A stretch of DNA of 64,000 nt from Delphinus delphis. Its lineage: Eukaryota > Chordata > Mammalia > Artiodactyla > Delphinidae. Shown piece by piece: positions 23,425-34,639 of the stretch. Every line of letters starts with the position of its first letter. The stretch's first letter is position 1. Below the pieces are notes generated by a model. It saw nothing but the letters and a program-made list of their open reading frames with translations. It made no database searches and was not told the origin of the DNA. Made by a program: the position numbers and the translations under genes. Location of the stretch: assembly GCF_949987515.2 (NCBI RefSeq), contig NC_082701.1:40255755-40319754 (forward strand), in the 5' to 3' direction.

Positions 23425-23840
23425 AATTTACAAACTGGCCCCTGAACATGGAGGGCAAGGAGAGACCAAGGAAAGAGGTAGCCACTCTGGATTGGTCGGT
23501 GGCGGGTTTAACAAGCAAGGGAACTTACAGAGGAGGCTTTTCTTGGGCGCAGCAAGATGAATAGATCTCTGCACCGGCCCACCAGCATCTTAGAAGTTTA
23601 TATAGAGGCCTTAAGTGGGCTCAGTCCCAGTACACCATCCAGATGGTCTCAACACCACATTGCTCTCTCCTGCCTGGTCCTTGAAACCGGCTCCCACTGT
23701 GGGCTCTGTGAGCAAAACCTACATTCCAAGGACAGGGGAGGTGTGAGGAGCCTCTCATTGCCTGGGGCCAGGTGGAGGGTCAACTGGCAGTCACATCTCA
23801 TCAATTACCTACTCCAACAACAGTGAAAGGTGTCTCTTAC
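23425..23840 (-). repeat. ERV1-type LTR, inverted, probably solo
   Basis: Its reverse complement aligns along its length with the LTRs at 29826-30206 and 35333-35725: shared segments are 'gagaccatctggatgg', 'cccacttaaggcctct', 'ccgccaccgaccaatcc' and 'ggggccagtttg'. A TATA-like 'tatataaac' is present in the LTR orientation. No coding relics adjoin it. Ends are approximate. Confidence 0.82.
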
Positions 23841-24329
23841 TTGTTGGTGTCCTCCCACAAGGCTTTATCAAAGTACCTGGACCAAATTAGCAGGCAATAA
23901 ATCCTTGCTGTTTGAAGGCATAATCAGATAAGGAAAAAGGAGAAGTATACATATGTATACATTTATATGTGTATAAACGGAGATTAAGGGAAAAGACAAT
24001 TACCTCTTTCTTACTCCTTCCACAGTAAGCTTTTGAAAACAGCCTTTCTGTAGCTCCTCCACAGCCCTTTGGATGCCGCACACAAGGACACACAAGGTCT
24101 GAAAGGACTCCCCAGTGTAGCCCTCTGGCCAAGTCCTGTCTCTTCCTCTGGACTCCATCTCCCGCCCATCTTTCCTTGCTGCTTTCTCCAACCTTCGTTG
24201 ATTTCATTTTCCCTAGAGCCAACAATTCTTGTCATGGCCAGTCCACACGGCATTGCCACACATCTTCACCGTGTCATAGCTCTGGGAAGTGTCAGGAGGG
24301 AGCTTGGTTAGAATAATAGCAGAGTAGGA
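23841..24329. other. Nothing recognised
   Basis: Overlapping open frames of 60-112 codons on both strands at 23.9-24.3 kb show no family signature. Confidence 0.5.
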
Positions 24330-24495
24330 AGGACATGAAATCTGGAGTCAGGAAACTGGGATTTGAGCCCAGATACTCCTACTATGTTATCAGGGTCCTT
24401 CAACTCACTGAGCCTCAGTTTCCTCTTCTGCTTACCGAAATCAGATAGGAAAATGCCTGTATGAGAGCTTCACATCAAGTGTGATACAGATCTAA
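24330..24495 (+). repeat. MIR SINE
   Basis: 'ctggagtcaggaaactggga' and 'actgagcctcagtttcctct' match the MIR core. Confidence 0.85.
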
Positions 24496-24726
24496 GACAT
24501 GATTAGTGCTTCGCCTGTGAGATGAAAAGTTCCATGGGAGCAGGGCTATGCTTTCTACCTCTTTCTACCTCCTTATTCCCTTCAAGTGCTGACCGCGGGC
24601 TTGGACGCACTAACACCCGTGTAATGAATCTTAGTGGGGTGCACACAGATGCGGAGAGAAAGATGAACGTGATGGTAAACGCAAATGTGTCGCTCCCTTC
24701 TTCCTCAATCCCGTCGACTCTTTCTT

Positions 24727-24937
24727 TCTTTTTTTTTGTTTTTTGCGGTACGCGGGCCTCTCACTGCCGGGGCCTCTCCCGTTGCGGAGCACAGGCTCCG
24801 GACGCGCAGCCTCAGCGGCCATGGCTCACGGGCCCAGCCGCTCCCGCAGCATGTGGGATCTTCCCGGACCGGGGCACGAACCCATGTCCCCTGCATCGGC
24901 AGGCGGACTCTCAACCACTGCGCCACCAGGGAAGCCC
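24727..24937 (-). mobile_element. CHR-type SINE (cetacean)
   Basis: Reverse strand, full length, low divergence. Target duplication gtcgactctttctt (24713-24726) and gttgacctctttctt (24938-24952). Confidence 0.95.
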
Positions 24938-24952
24938 GTTGACCTCTTTCTT

Positions 24953-26419
24953 ATTCCCAGTTCATTGCTTTGATTTCATGTTGTTTTATGAAAGAGCTAG
25001 AGAGTAAATAAATGGAATGGAAATGAATGCAGGACATACAGAAAAGCCATCAAATGCAAACAGGTACCCAAGTGAAGTGCACCCCGATCCACACAGTGAA
25101 ACCCTTTTGAAAAGAGCAGATGGATGAATAGAGAGGGGAACAGGGTAGAGGAGGGGCGGGCACTGATATAAGAAGGTAGGTGGTTAGGGGAGAGGGTTGA
25201 TGGGTCAAGGAGGCTGTGAAATTAGAAAGAGATCAAGTTTTGATAAAATACCACCACCGTGAACGACTTGTTCCAGAAGATCAGAAGCAGCTGTAACCAC
25301 AAGGGGGAGAGGAAGTTCCACTCAGCAGCAGGGCAGGACCAGCTTCTTTGGCCCTCTGCTTCTTTGGCTGGTCTTCTAAGGCTCACCTAAGGCCAGAATG
25401 GTGCTAACAAAGTTTTTTTTGAAAGCCTGTCTGTGGCTTGCTGATTTCAGGGCATTTCCATTTCTTTGTCCTTATGTGGGAAGCAGTTGGCTCTGGGGAT
25501 GGAGAGACAGAGCAAAACCAAACAGCAGTGGTTTCTTTCTCCGACTTCCTTCCCAGGGGAAAGAGGCGCAGAGGCAGACTCAAAGAGGAGGGTGAACAAA
25601 GACAAAAACACGAAATAAAGAAGACCTAGAGAAGAAAAACATAAAGCAGAGGGTGGACAGGAGAGAGGTGGGGTGGAGCAGACTTCCACACCCTGAGGAT
25701 AAGGGAAATGACACGAAATCAAAGCAGAAATCAGGGCCTTGGTGCCCTGGGTACCGGCTTCTACCCGTGGGGTAGATTTGAGCCAGGCCTGCTTCATTTA
25801 TATGAGAGAGGACTTTTGTGTCTTTAAACAGGATAAAAAGAGCATGGCCTGGGAGTTTTCCTCGGCCTACCTGGAGGGGCAGGCTGTAGGTGACTAAGGA
25901 ACTATACGTCGCTGTGTCTCATTGAAAGCAAACTAAATAAGAGGAAGCAGCCACTGATTCTGTACGAAGGGGCGAGGACTCATTAAAAGCTAACATCTGG
26001 TTATATCCAAAAATTGATTGAGGGTAAGGAAGAGATCGGAGGCCCTCTTGTGTTTGTCTTCCTTACTTCACGCTGGCAAACTGTGATTAAACACTTATTG
26101 TTTAGTTATTTCTTTATGATATCATTATCCTATCTGATTAGGAAAGTGGAGAGAAGCTTGTATGGGAAGTGTCAAGGTCAGCTGTCCATGCAAAGTCAGG
26201 GCGAGTCAGATGCAACAACCTCTTAGTTGGGTAGGTAACTAGCATGCAGTTCATACCTGACCTCAACTTTCACCAGGACCCATGAATCTGTAGACCATGA
26301 AGTTAAGGAGAACTTAATCAATACCCTTGAAGTCAGGATTTTCTGGTCAAATAACCCCAGCTGAGATTCCCTGGGTGCATAGACTCCTGCTGAATGCACG
26401 GGCTGTGGCTCCACTGAGG
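24953..26419. other. Nothing recognised
   Basis: About 1.5 kb of ordinary DNA, with open frames on both strands that I cannot link to any family. Confidence 0.5.
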
Positions 26420-26820
26420 TCTTTCCTGGGTGCTGGGGACACAGTGAACAGGTTTGGGAGGCAGGAGCTGCCCTTCACCTTCCTCAGGAACAAGGCTCAG
26501 GGCAGGTCCCAGTTTCCCTATAGTCAGAAGAGGGTCCCCATTCTTGCATCTCAGAGAAGTAGCATCAGAGATAAGGGAATTCATCCGGTGTTGATTTATT
26601 CACGATTTCGCGTATTAACAAGCCCCTCCCTCATCCCTCATGCTGGGGCACAGCCTCCGACAAGCCAGGCAGGGTCTCTGCGCTGGGGATAGGGGTGGAG
26701 TGAAGGGCCTAGTAGAAGCAACAGATAATTCACAAGGAGATGAGATGAATTTCAAAAAAATGATGAGTGCTGAGAAGAAAAGGGAGCATGTGATGGCATA
26801 GTGAGTGGGGTGGAGAGTGG
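26420..26820 (-). repeat. L2 fragment, weak
   Basis: 'ggtgctggggacacagtgaa' and later 'gatgagtgctgagaagaaaa' suggest a decayed antisense L2. Confidence 0.5.
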
Positions 26821-27019
26821 AGACAGGAGGCCAGCCACAGCCTCTCCAATCAGGTGATTTATGAGCAGAAGCCAGCCACGGGGGAAGCCTGCCCAGGCAG
26901 AGGGAAATGCGAAGGCAAAACCAGCTTGGCATGCCTGATGGAGAGGAAGAGCTCCTGGGACATGGCTGGGTCTGGGTGGGGTTCCCAATGTGCCCTCCAT
27001 AACCCCGTAAGGGAAGAGA

Positions 27020-27145
27020 GCCTTCTAGGCCCCGCCCCTAGAGAGTCTGATTCAGCGAGGTGAAGGGGATGGGAGGGGGAGCAGAGCAGGAATCTGCAGA
27101 ATCTGCATGTTTAACAAGCATTGGGTGATTCGAATTCACCTGGCC
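27020..27145 (+). mobile_element. MER5-like hAT MITE, partial
   Basis: 'agagagtctgattcagcgag' and 'gaatctgcatgtttaacaag' are the MER5A right-half features. The left half is missing. Confidence 0.7.
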
Positions 27146-27917
27146 CTGTCATCCCACTGCTCCAGCAGATGGTGACATGGGGTTAATGACCAGAATCCCA
27201 GATTCAAACTCATTTTTATCCCATTAACTAGGCATTTATGATTTGGTCAGGGCTTGTGTCAAATTGCAGCAGCAGAGGAAGATGGCGCAGGAGGAGGCCT
27301 CCGCAGTGATTTAGCACAAATGAAGAAACAGCACAGAGATGTCACCTGGTTTTCCGACAGCCACACAGCAGGTTGTATCCATTCCAGGACTCAGATCAAC
27401 TGGTCGCTGAGCCCCCAAAGTCCACTCTGTGTGCCCTGGCTTCTGTAGTTTTCACCAGGAAGAAAAAAAAAAATAAAGCAACTATAAATAAAATCTCAAT
27501 AAGCTACACTTACGCCCAGCTTTGCTTAATGCCCCTGCCTGGTATACCCTTCATGACAAATTGTTTGCTAAGTGTACACTGAAGTAACTAAATGGGAATA
27601 GTTGTTGTATGAGGTGTTTATTTATAAACCAACCAACAGCAGAAAAATGCTTTGGTTTATAACAATTGATCTTTACCCTTTCTTTAGGGGAATGGCTTGC
27701 CAGGAGAAAAAGTTGTATACTGAGGCCCCTCTGAGTTTGAAATAATAATTAATAATGCCATCTGTATATTAGAAAGGAATGCATCTCTTTTTTTTTCAAT
27801 TAGGGAGTGATGGTGGCAGTAACTTGTATCTAGCAAACGTTAAGTAGCAAATTAGCATTCAAGCTGATTGTAGATCTCAGCTTCCTAACCCTCCTCCTGT
27901 CACTATTTGCAGGAGAC

Positions 27918-27966
27918 TGGAGGCCGGGGTGGTGGTGGTGGTGAGGGGTGGGGGGGTGGGGGTGGC
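27918..27966 (+). repeat. G-rich (GGT)n/(GGGGT)n tract
   Basis: Runs of three or more G are spaced by single T or A bases, giving G-quadruplex potential on the + strand. Confidence 0.85.
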
Positions 27967-28112
27967 ACTTTGTCCCCTCACCTTCCTCGGGCTCCAGGCT
28001 CTGGGCTCTGGACAGGGCCCAGGTTCCCCAGGGTTAGGAAAGGGTCCCTCTCCTTGCATCTTGGTAAAGCAGCCTCAATGCCAAAGAAAGTGAATTCATC
28101 CATGCGTTCATT

Positions 28113-28132
28113 TATTCACTTATAAGTGAATA
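28113..28132. other. 20-bp perfect palindrome
   Basis: TATTCACTTATAAGTGAATA is exactly self-complementary and holds two head-to-head CACTTA half-sites, a core used by NK2-type homeodomain proteins. Function not shown. Confidence 0.8.
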
Positions 28133-28694
28133 CATTTACCACAACAAAAATCTGGGCACATTGTCTATTAGGGAGTTAAATTATTTTATTTGCAAATAAA
28201 TTTATCTGGAAAATTTTTTTAGTGTTTAGTCATACTTATTTTGCCTGCATCAAAAAGACCATTATTACACAAAATTAAGGGAGAGCATGAAAGTCTGGGC
28301 CACATACACCCAGTCTAAACCCCATCCCCTCGTACCTCTACACACCCCAGAGTGCTAAGTGAATAGGCATTGTAAATCAGAAGACAGAAATCCTTAACCA
28401 ACTGAACAACACAAAAGCATTTTTAAGGATCCTGGACTATCTGATGTTTGTATATAAACCAGACTGCTAATTGCAAAGGAGTCTTATCTATTAAAGAGGG
28501 TGTTTAACAAGAGCCATGTAGCAACATTCTATTAGCCATCAAGTTGAATTCCTATATACGCCAGGAAACTGTGCAGCAGTACTTCTTGAAGGATATTCTA
28601 TAACTTAGATGTTTCATATTCAAAGCTGGCACCGTGATGGTCTGCATTATTGAGACCTTGTGGAAGCATTTTTTATTAGGGACGTGGAACATTA

Positions 28695-28890
28695 TCTTTT
28701 AGATTCGGACATTCCTGGGTTTGCTTATCAGCTCTGCCATGTTTTAGCTGTGAGACTCTGGGCAAGGTAGCTCTCCTCTGCGTCCTAGGCTTTCTCATCT
28801 GTAAAATGGGCTTTGGGAGTACCACTCTCTCACTGTTATTGATAACATCCACACAGTGTCAAGTACAGAGCCAAATGCTTGGTAATGAAA
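28695..28890 (+). repeat. MIR SINE
   Basis: 'ctgtgagactctgggcaagg' and 'tttctcatctgtaaaatggg' are the MIR core. Confidence 0.88.
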
Positions 28891-29214
28891 TGCACCATCA
28901 TGGCCATTCTCCCTGATCCTCCCACCTTACCCCCAAATGCCTAGGCTGTTTGGGAAAACTTTGGTCAAGAGCCATGTCACAAGACGTTGAGAGGAACTTG
29001 AGGGCATGAAGAAGCAGCAGAACAGAATGAGGAGTATGTTTGACCCTGACCAGGAAGGATCTCTATCACTTTGACTTACTGGTAGGGATGGTGATACCCT
29101 CAGGTATGTAGTGTTCTGGGAAAACGACACTTTCAAGGGCTCTAAATGGTCCCCCAGTCACCTGGAAGGGAACACCCACATGGAAAGAACCTTCCTTGAA
29201 TAATCATCAAGAGC

Positions 29215-29445
29215 CAATCGCTAAGTGTCTAAATTGTATCAGAGACTTTATAAGCTGTATATCATTTCATTTGCACAAGAGATGCTATGAGGGAGCCATT
29301 ATAATTCTCACCATTCTGGAGGTGGGGAAACTGAAGTCCAGAAAGTTTTAGTAACTTCCCCAAAGTTACAGGACAATAAGAGTCACAGTAGATTGGAGAT
29401 TCAAATTCAGGGTGACTGCACGACTCTGCCATGTTGTGCAGCCGT
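29215..29445 (-). repeat. MIR SINE
   Basis: 'aggtggggaaactgaagtcc' and 'agattcaaattcagggtgac' are reverse MIR features. Confidence 0.85.
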
Positions 29446-29481
29446 GTTATGTCTGTAGTGGTCAAAACACACCAGTGGGGA

Positions 29482-29546
29482 TTTTAACAAGTGAACATGT
29501 TTTTTTTGTTTGTTTTTTTTGTTTTTTTAACAAGTGAACATGTTTT
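29482..29546 (-). mobile_element. Direct repeat flanking a bare T-rich run
   Basis: A 22-base direct repeat, TTTTAACAAGTGAACATG plus TTTT, lies at 29482-29503 and 29525-29546. Between the copies is nothing but T with two G interruptions. This looks like a target-site duplication around a poly(A) tail inserted antisense with no body. Confidence 0.6.
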
Positions 29547-29825
29547 AATGGGGGAGAGGTTAATTAGAACAGCTTGGAGATCCATTTCTGCACACAAGAG
29601 AAAGCATGTGTGGGGTGTGAACTGAGAGAAAATATAATTGTGTGAAAAGAAGAGGTTTCAAGGAGAGAAGCAGATCTGAGCTGTGGGGACAGAGGGTGGA
29701 AGGCAGCACAGGTAAGGTTGGGGGTGGAAGGAACATGGCGGGATGGAGGAACTTGTTTTCCAGCTGGGCATTGCTAGACAAGGAACCCATTTCTCTTGCT
29801 CTCCTTGCTGTAGAGAAGGGACCGT

Positions 29826-30206
29826 GTGTATTATACTGGGACTTGTGTCTCTCTACCTGTTGTAAGAGGTCACTGAGAAGATGTAACTGCTGGTTGACTC
29901 AATCGGCTAGACCCAGGCAATTAGAGATTCCCTGTCCTTGGAAGGTACATTTCACCCACCATTCCCATACTAGGCGCTATTTCAAGGGTGCAACCTTGAG
30001 AGAGTGAGGTGGTGTGACTCAACTCAGTTAAGGCTTCTATATAAACTATTAAGATTTGGCGGTGGGAGTGGAGATCTACTCATCTTGCAGCCCCCCAATA
30101 AGCCTTCCCTTGCTTATTACACCTGCCACCGACCAATTGGGAGTGGCTGACTCTTTGCTTGGTCTCTCCTTGCCCTCCATGTATGGGGGCCGTTTGAGAA
30201 CCAACA
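29826..30206 (+). repeat. 5' LTR of the provirus
   Basis: Contains a TATA-like 'ctatataaac', a poly(A)-signal region 'aataagccttcccttgc' and the segment 'ccgaccaattgggagtggc' shared with the 3' LTR, ending CCAACA. The following bases 'attggcaagccagcc' sit where a primer-binding site is expected. The left edge is approximate. Confidence 0.8.
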
Positions 30207-30580
30207 ATTGGCAAGCCAGCCAGGAAAGCAGAGAAATGGGTCTTGGAAAAGAGGTATCCACAGGGGAAATCTGGACACCCAGGAAATGCCAGCTGCTTTA
30301 ATGTGCTTGTCTGATGAAATGCACATAGTGCCCTGTGACAAAGAAGAGAAACGGATCGTTGGCCCCTACTGTGGACAGTTTGGCTGGACTCTGATGCCCA
30401 CCCAACTAGTGGCTAAAGCTCAAGTTAGAAAGTTGGAGGAGGAGCTGAGGTCAGAGAAGGACACGCAGGCATCTAGTGCTCTGCTAGCTTTAGGGATGCA
30501 GACAAGGTGGGAGAGCAGAATAATAAGATGGGGACTTTGTGCTATTTTGCAAAGCTAGGAGGGCACGAGCTGCTGCGGCA
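30207..30580 (+). pseudogene. Retroviral leader/gag remnant
   Basis: Downstream of the primer-binding-site position, a frame of about 116 codons (30208-30558) ends in a Lys/Glu-rich helical stretch around 'RKLEEELRSEKD'. Its position suggests a gag fragment, but no zinc knuckle or capsid motif is visible, so the assignment rests on context. Confidence 0.45.
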
Positions 30581-30900
30581 GATTAAACTCTGAGCACTTG
30601 CGACAAAGCCTGATTAGGTAAGAGGTAGAATCCCTGGGAAAATAAATAGATAAAAGGGGAGGATGTTACCATGATTGATAATGAACCGGAGTCCTCAGAC
30701 CCCTAATGCAAAGGAAGACTTTAAATAGTAATTACCCTAGACTTCTGACAATAGAGAAATGGACCCCAAAACTCCTAGGAGGAAACTTGCATTCTTTCTC
30801 AGTCCCGAAGTTGTAAATCTCATCATGTATTTGAAATGTTGTCTGGGACTGAAAAAAAAATGATGGGGGGAAGAGGCTTTTAAGAACACAGACTGCTATA

Positions 30901-31102
30901 GGGCTTCCCTGGTGGCGCAGTGGTTGAGAGTCCGCCTGCCGATGCAGGGGACATGGGTTCGTGCCCCAGACCGGGAAGATCCCACATGCCGCGGAGCGGC
31001 TGGGCCCGTGAGCCATGGCCGCTGAGCACAGGCTACGCAGCAGCGGGAGAGGCCACAACAGTGAGAGTCCCGCTTACTGCAAAAACAAACAAACAAACAA
31101 AA
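30901..31102 (+). mobile_element. CHR-type SINE with an internal deletion
   Basis: Inserted in the provirus. Target duplication aagaacacagactgctata (30882-30900) and aagaatacagactgctata (31103-31121), one mismatch. The body lacks about 25 bases of the usual 'cctgcgcgtccggagcc' segment, and the tail is (AAAC)n. It must be younger than the provirus. Confidence 0.95.
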
Positions 31103-31121
31103 AAGAATACAGACTGCTATA

Positions 31122-32300
31122 GAAAGTCCCTTTCCCCAAATCTAGTCCACATCCTCGATAAGGTTGTTTGTCAAGGGCAAATACAAACTTTAAAAGTCTT
31201 CTCCACAAATATCAGTAGAAAGCTTTAGTCATTTGAGAGGGAAACCCGAACGTGTTCTGTCGGTCAGAGACGGCGTACGGATCCAACTGTTATTTATAAA
31301 CTGGTGAGCTTTATATTGCTGTGCCATGGCTAAAGGTTTGGAATGAAAACCATGGGGTCTGTGTCTGTCTGCGTGTTTACGTACGTCTATGGATAAATGT
31401 TATATATATGTGATTTTTTTTGCACCTCTGGAGTGCATTGCCAAAATTAGTTTGTAAAAGAGCTCTATTTAATTGGCTTAAAGAAAAATAAGCTTTAATA
31501 TCAATAGCATATTTATGTAAAACTAAAACTTAACTTTCTTTCATCTGCTAGAAGAACAAAGTTTTCGTGGACTAATGTGAAGAGAAGATTAATATTTAGA
31601 ATTGTGAAAGGTTTTTCTTTCCCTTTTAAATAATCTGCCTAGAAAACAAAGATTCTGTGTTTTATCAAAATAATTTCCTGTGCTTCATGTTATCTTTATT
31701 AAATCTTTGATTACTTAAGAAACTGAGTTTTCTCTATTAAAACAGCTAAGTTTTTTTGTAAACTATGTAACTTTCTGCATTTGCCTTTGTCTTCAATTGT
31801 CACTTTGGTTAAATGGATAACTAAGTATTGTTTCACAGGGAACTACGATCCTATTTAACCCAGCACTTTAAAACCTTTTGATATTTTTGACAAACTTCCT
31901 AAAAAAATCAAATTCTAAATGAATTCTTATTGACTTTGAACTAACTCTGGAATTTTCCAGATGGCCCCTGGAATATCTCAAAAGATGTGTTCGTTCTCCT
32001 TATAAAAGAGATATTAAACTAATTAGGCTTTAAAAATACGTTAAATTACATGGGAAGCACTGTCAAATAAGTAAATGCTAAACTTTCTTTACAGTATATT
32101 TGTATGAAATTCCTAAAAACCTGATATGTCCTGGTATAACATTATCAGCCATAATTTTAAAATCTATGTCACAGAAATAAACGAACGTCCTTGTCAATTG
32201 CATTATAACAAACTCTCCTCAAATCTTAACCATGGCCATTTTAAAGTCTTTTGTCATTTACAGACAATTACTGTTTTACTCTGATGCTTTTGCAAAAGTG
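31122..32300. other. AT-rich block inside the provirus, unidentified
   Basis: Roughly two-thirds A+T, in sharp contrast with the flanking retroviral sequence. No RT-, gag- or L1-type motif is visible and there is no open frame. It stands where gag-protease would be expected. It could be a separate insertion or an AT-rich non-coding part of the element. Confidence 0.5.
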
Positions 32301-32369
32301 TTCCTGCAAACGTGTTTCATCTTGAAGATTCATGAAACACTCTGATAAGTACAGGTTTCTGATAACTAA

Positions 32370-32810
32370 GATCAATTTGCCCTCACGTGGGAGGGGCAAC
32401 AGTGGACCTTTCAAGGGCTTCCCCAGGCTACTGTACAGCCCACCACATGTCATGGTTGGTAGCCCGAGACCTGTCCTTGTTTTCCTTCCCCACATCAGTA
32501 AAATGGATCCATTATGTTGACGATAGAATGTTAACATGTGAAGACTTGCCTCTGAAGCAGGGCCCCTCTGCAGACTTTGCTGGAACATCTGTGAGGAGAG
32601 GATGGGCAGTGAATCCACAAAAAAATTCAAGGCCAGGCACTACCATGAGGTTTTTGAGAGTCGTTTGGTTGGGTAAGATGTGTCGTCCCAGAAGCTATGA
32701 TTAACAAGGTGCAAGGCTATCCAACCTCTAAGAACATGAAAGAGATGCCAGCCTTTGTAGGGATTTGGGGGTTTGGGAGGACTTTTTCCCCCACCTGTCC
32801 CTTATGCCGC
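32370..32810 (+). pseudogene. Retroviral pol: reverse transcriptase fragment
   Basis: A frame at 32387-32704 contains WIHYVDD with the YVDD polymerase active-site box, followed by a 'RGWAVNPQK' stretch typical of the RT palm/thumb. Upstream palm homology begins near 32370 in a shifted frame, and downstream homology continues to about 32810 after a stop. Frameshifts and a truncated N-terminus make it non-functional. Confidence 0.88.
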
Positions 32811-33339
32811 CTGGTAAAGTATGGGACTGGGGATGAGATGAGTGAGCCGCCTCTGAGAAGGCAAAAATGCTAGTGAAGCAGATGAAAGTTCCGGGCATCT
32901 CTGGAGCAGGGCTATCATCTGAGTTAGATGTGTCTGGGACTCCTAGAGGTATGACTGGGTACTGCAGCAAAGACAGCAGAAGGAGAGAGAACCTCTAGGA
33001 CTTTGGTCCCAGCTCTGGGAGGGGGCAGAAACCCTATATACTCCTATAAAACAACAGGTCCTGGCAGGGTACACAGTGCTCCTCTGGGTTGAGTCTCACA
33101 AAGGAACAGCACATCCTGGTAAGAACCTCCCTTCCTATCAAGGGGTGGGTTGAGAATATGTTCCATCTACACACTTGTCTTGGCTCAAACCCCAGCTGTG
33201 ACTAAGTGACACATATATTTGTAGCAGGGGAGTACCCTGTCCACCAGCCCACTGTCTCTAGAAAGGTAGGTGCTCCTAGGCCCTGTAGAGAAAGTACATT
33301 CTCCAAATGCACCTGCCGTTATTCCTGTGGCCTGTAGGG

Positions 33340-33720
33340 AGGGAGTGGGAGAACTTCCCTCTGATGCCTTGTACATAGACGCCTGGAAACAGGAACGAAA
33401 CACAGCAGCCAGAGGGCTGAACTCCAAGTGATGTGGCGGTGATCACTCATGAGCCCTGGCTGTTAACCCTTTGCACTGATGGTCGGGCTGTTCTAAAGGG
33501 CTGCTCTAAGGCTTGGACAAAGGGAAGCCTAGGGGTAGATGATCATGAATAAGCCCCCGTGGGGTCAGGATAGGCGAAAAGACATTTGGGTTCACCTGCA
33601 AGAGCCTGAGGCCGTCCTCACTGTTTCCATGTCCCAACTCAGGAGGCACTGACACCTGGTGATCAGGAAGCTGATGCCCTAGCTTGGGTACAAGCCGTAG
33701 CAACTGACCCTTCAGTAGAT
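33340..33720 (+). pseudogene. Retroviral pol: RNase H/tether remnant
   Basis: Short patches in order: 'LYIDAWKQER'-like sequence near 33370, a 'TLCTDG' patch near 33470 resembling an RNase H active-site strand, and a stretch near 33650 ending 'EADALAWVQA'. Multiple stops separate them. Confidence 0.55.
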
Positions 33721-33759
33721 ACACTGGGTGCATAGGAAGAGAGGACACGTGGCGCTCCG

Positions 33760-34150
33760 GTGGAATAGTGTGTTGCCAAGGACACCGGGTTGCCCTCGAA
33801 ATACAGTGATCTGGTAAATGTAGTAACAGCATGTCTGTCCTATGTGTTCTAAGCAACGCTCAAGGCAACTGCCGAAGGCGAGTGGGGCTGTCCACTGGAG
33901 CACCCAGTGGCGAGAGATTGGCAAATGGATTACATTTGCCCCCTCCTGTTGAGTGAGGGTTCTAAATTTGCCCTGGTTTGTGTGGACACAGCGTCTCGCT
34001 TAACCCAAGCTTTCCCCTGTGACTGTGCAAACCAGGCTGCCACCACCGGGGGAGCTTAGAGAGGCTGAGTACCGTGGATGGATACCGTCATTGAATAGAT
34101 AGTGACGGGGGTCACACTGAAAAGGTCATGGTGTACAAGATGGGGCAAAA
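33760..34150 (+). pseudogene. Retroviral pol: integrase fragment
   Basis: After a degraded zinc-binding region, the core reads 'ARDWQMDYICPLLLSEGSKF' (about 33910-33970) and then 'VCVDTASRLTQAFPC', the first two catalytic-core strands, with both acidic positions (D of MDY and D of VDT) kept. Later parts are disrupted. Confidence 0.82.
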
Positions 34151-34639
34151 GAAATAACAGTGAATGAGGGGTCCTTCTCCCCTATACCCTGCAAGCAGCA
34201 GGGTAAGTAGAAAGGAAAAATGGGATATTAAAGCAGCAGATAAAATTACTAACATGTAGCACCAGCTCGGTCAGGTAAGGGCCTGTTGCCCCATATACCA
34301 CACTGGGGACCCCTGCCGAGGCACCCGATCCCGTAAAGATATGGAAATGGTGGGAAACAACCCATTGCCCGGACTCTCACCGTGGATTAGCTAGCTGTGC
34401 TGCTGAGAATACCAAACCCTGTCATGCCTGGGAGAGGCTTCCTCTACTGGAATTTGCAATGGGACATCCCATCGGGATGGGTGGATTGCTTTGCACCCCT
34501 GGGTAAGGAACAGCTACTCAGTCTCCACTGGGATCCCGTTGTCCTGCTGCAGGCTGAGCCTGTGGAAACACACTAGACCTGGAATGAAACACACAGCGTT
34601 GAGGGGAAAAGGTGGGGTCCTGGTCTGGCCTGTCCCGCC

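Larger units (their letters stand above)
27146..28694. other. Repeat-poor, AT-rich stretch with palindromes and a G-rich tract
   Basis: No interspersed repeat is recognised in about 1.5 kb. It holds a hairpin with perfect 11-base arms ttataaaccaa/ttggtttataa (27622-27632 and 27652-27662), homeodomain-like AATTAATAAT at about 27747, a G-rich tract (27918-27966) and a 20-base perfect palindrome (28113-28132). Possible regulatory DNA, not demonstrated. Confidence 0.4.

Noticed and set aside
24522..25007. 161-codon frame on the plus strand
   Set aside because: About half of it is translated CHR SINE; the same peptide pattern appears at every SINE copy in the window.
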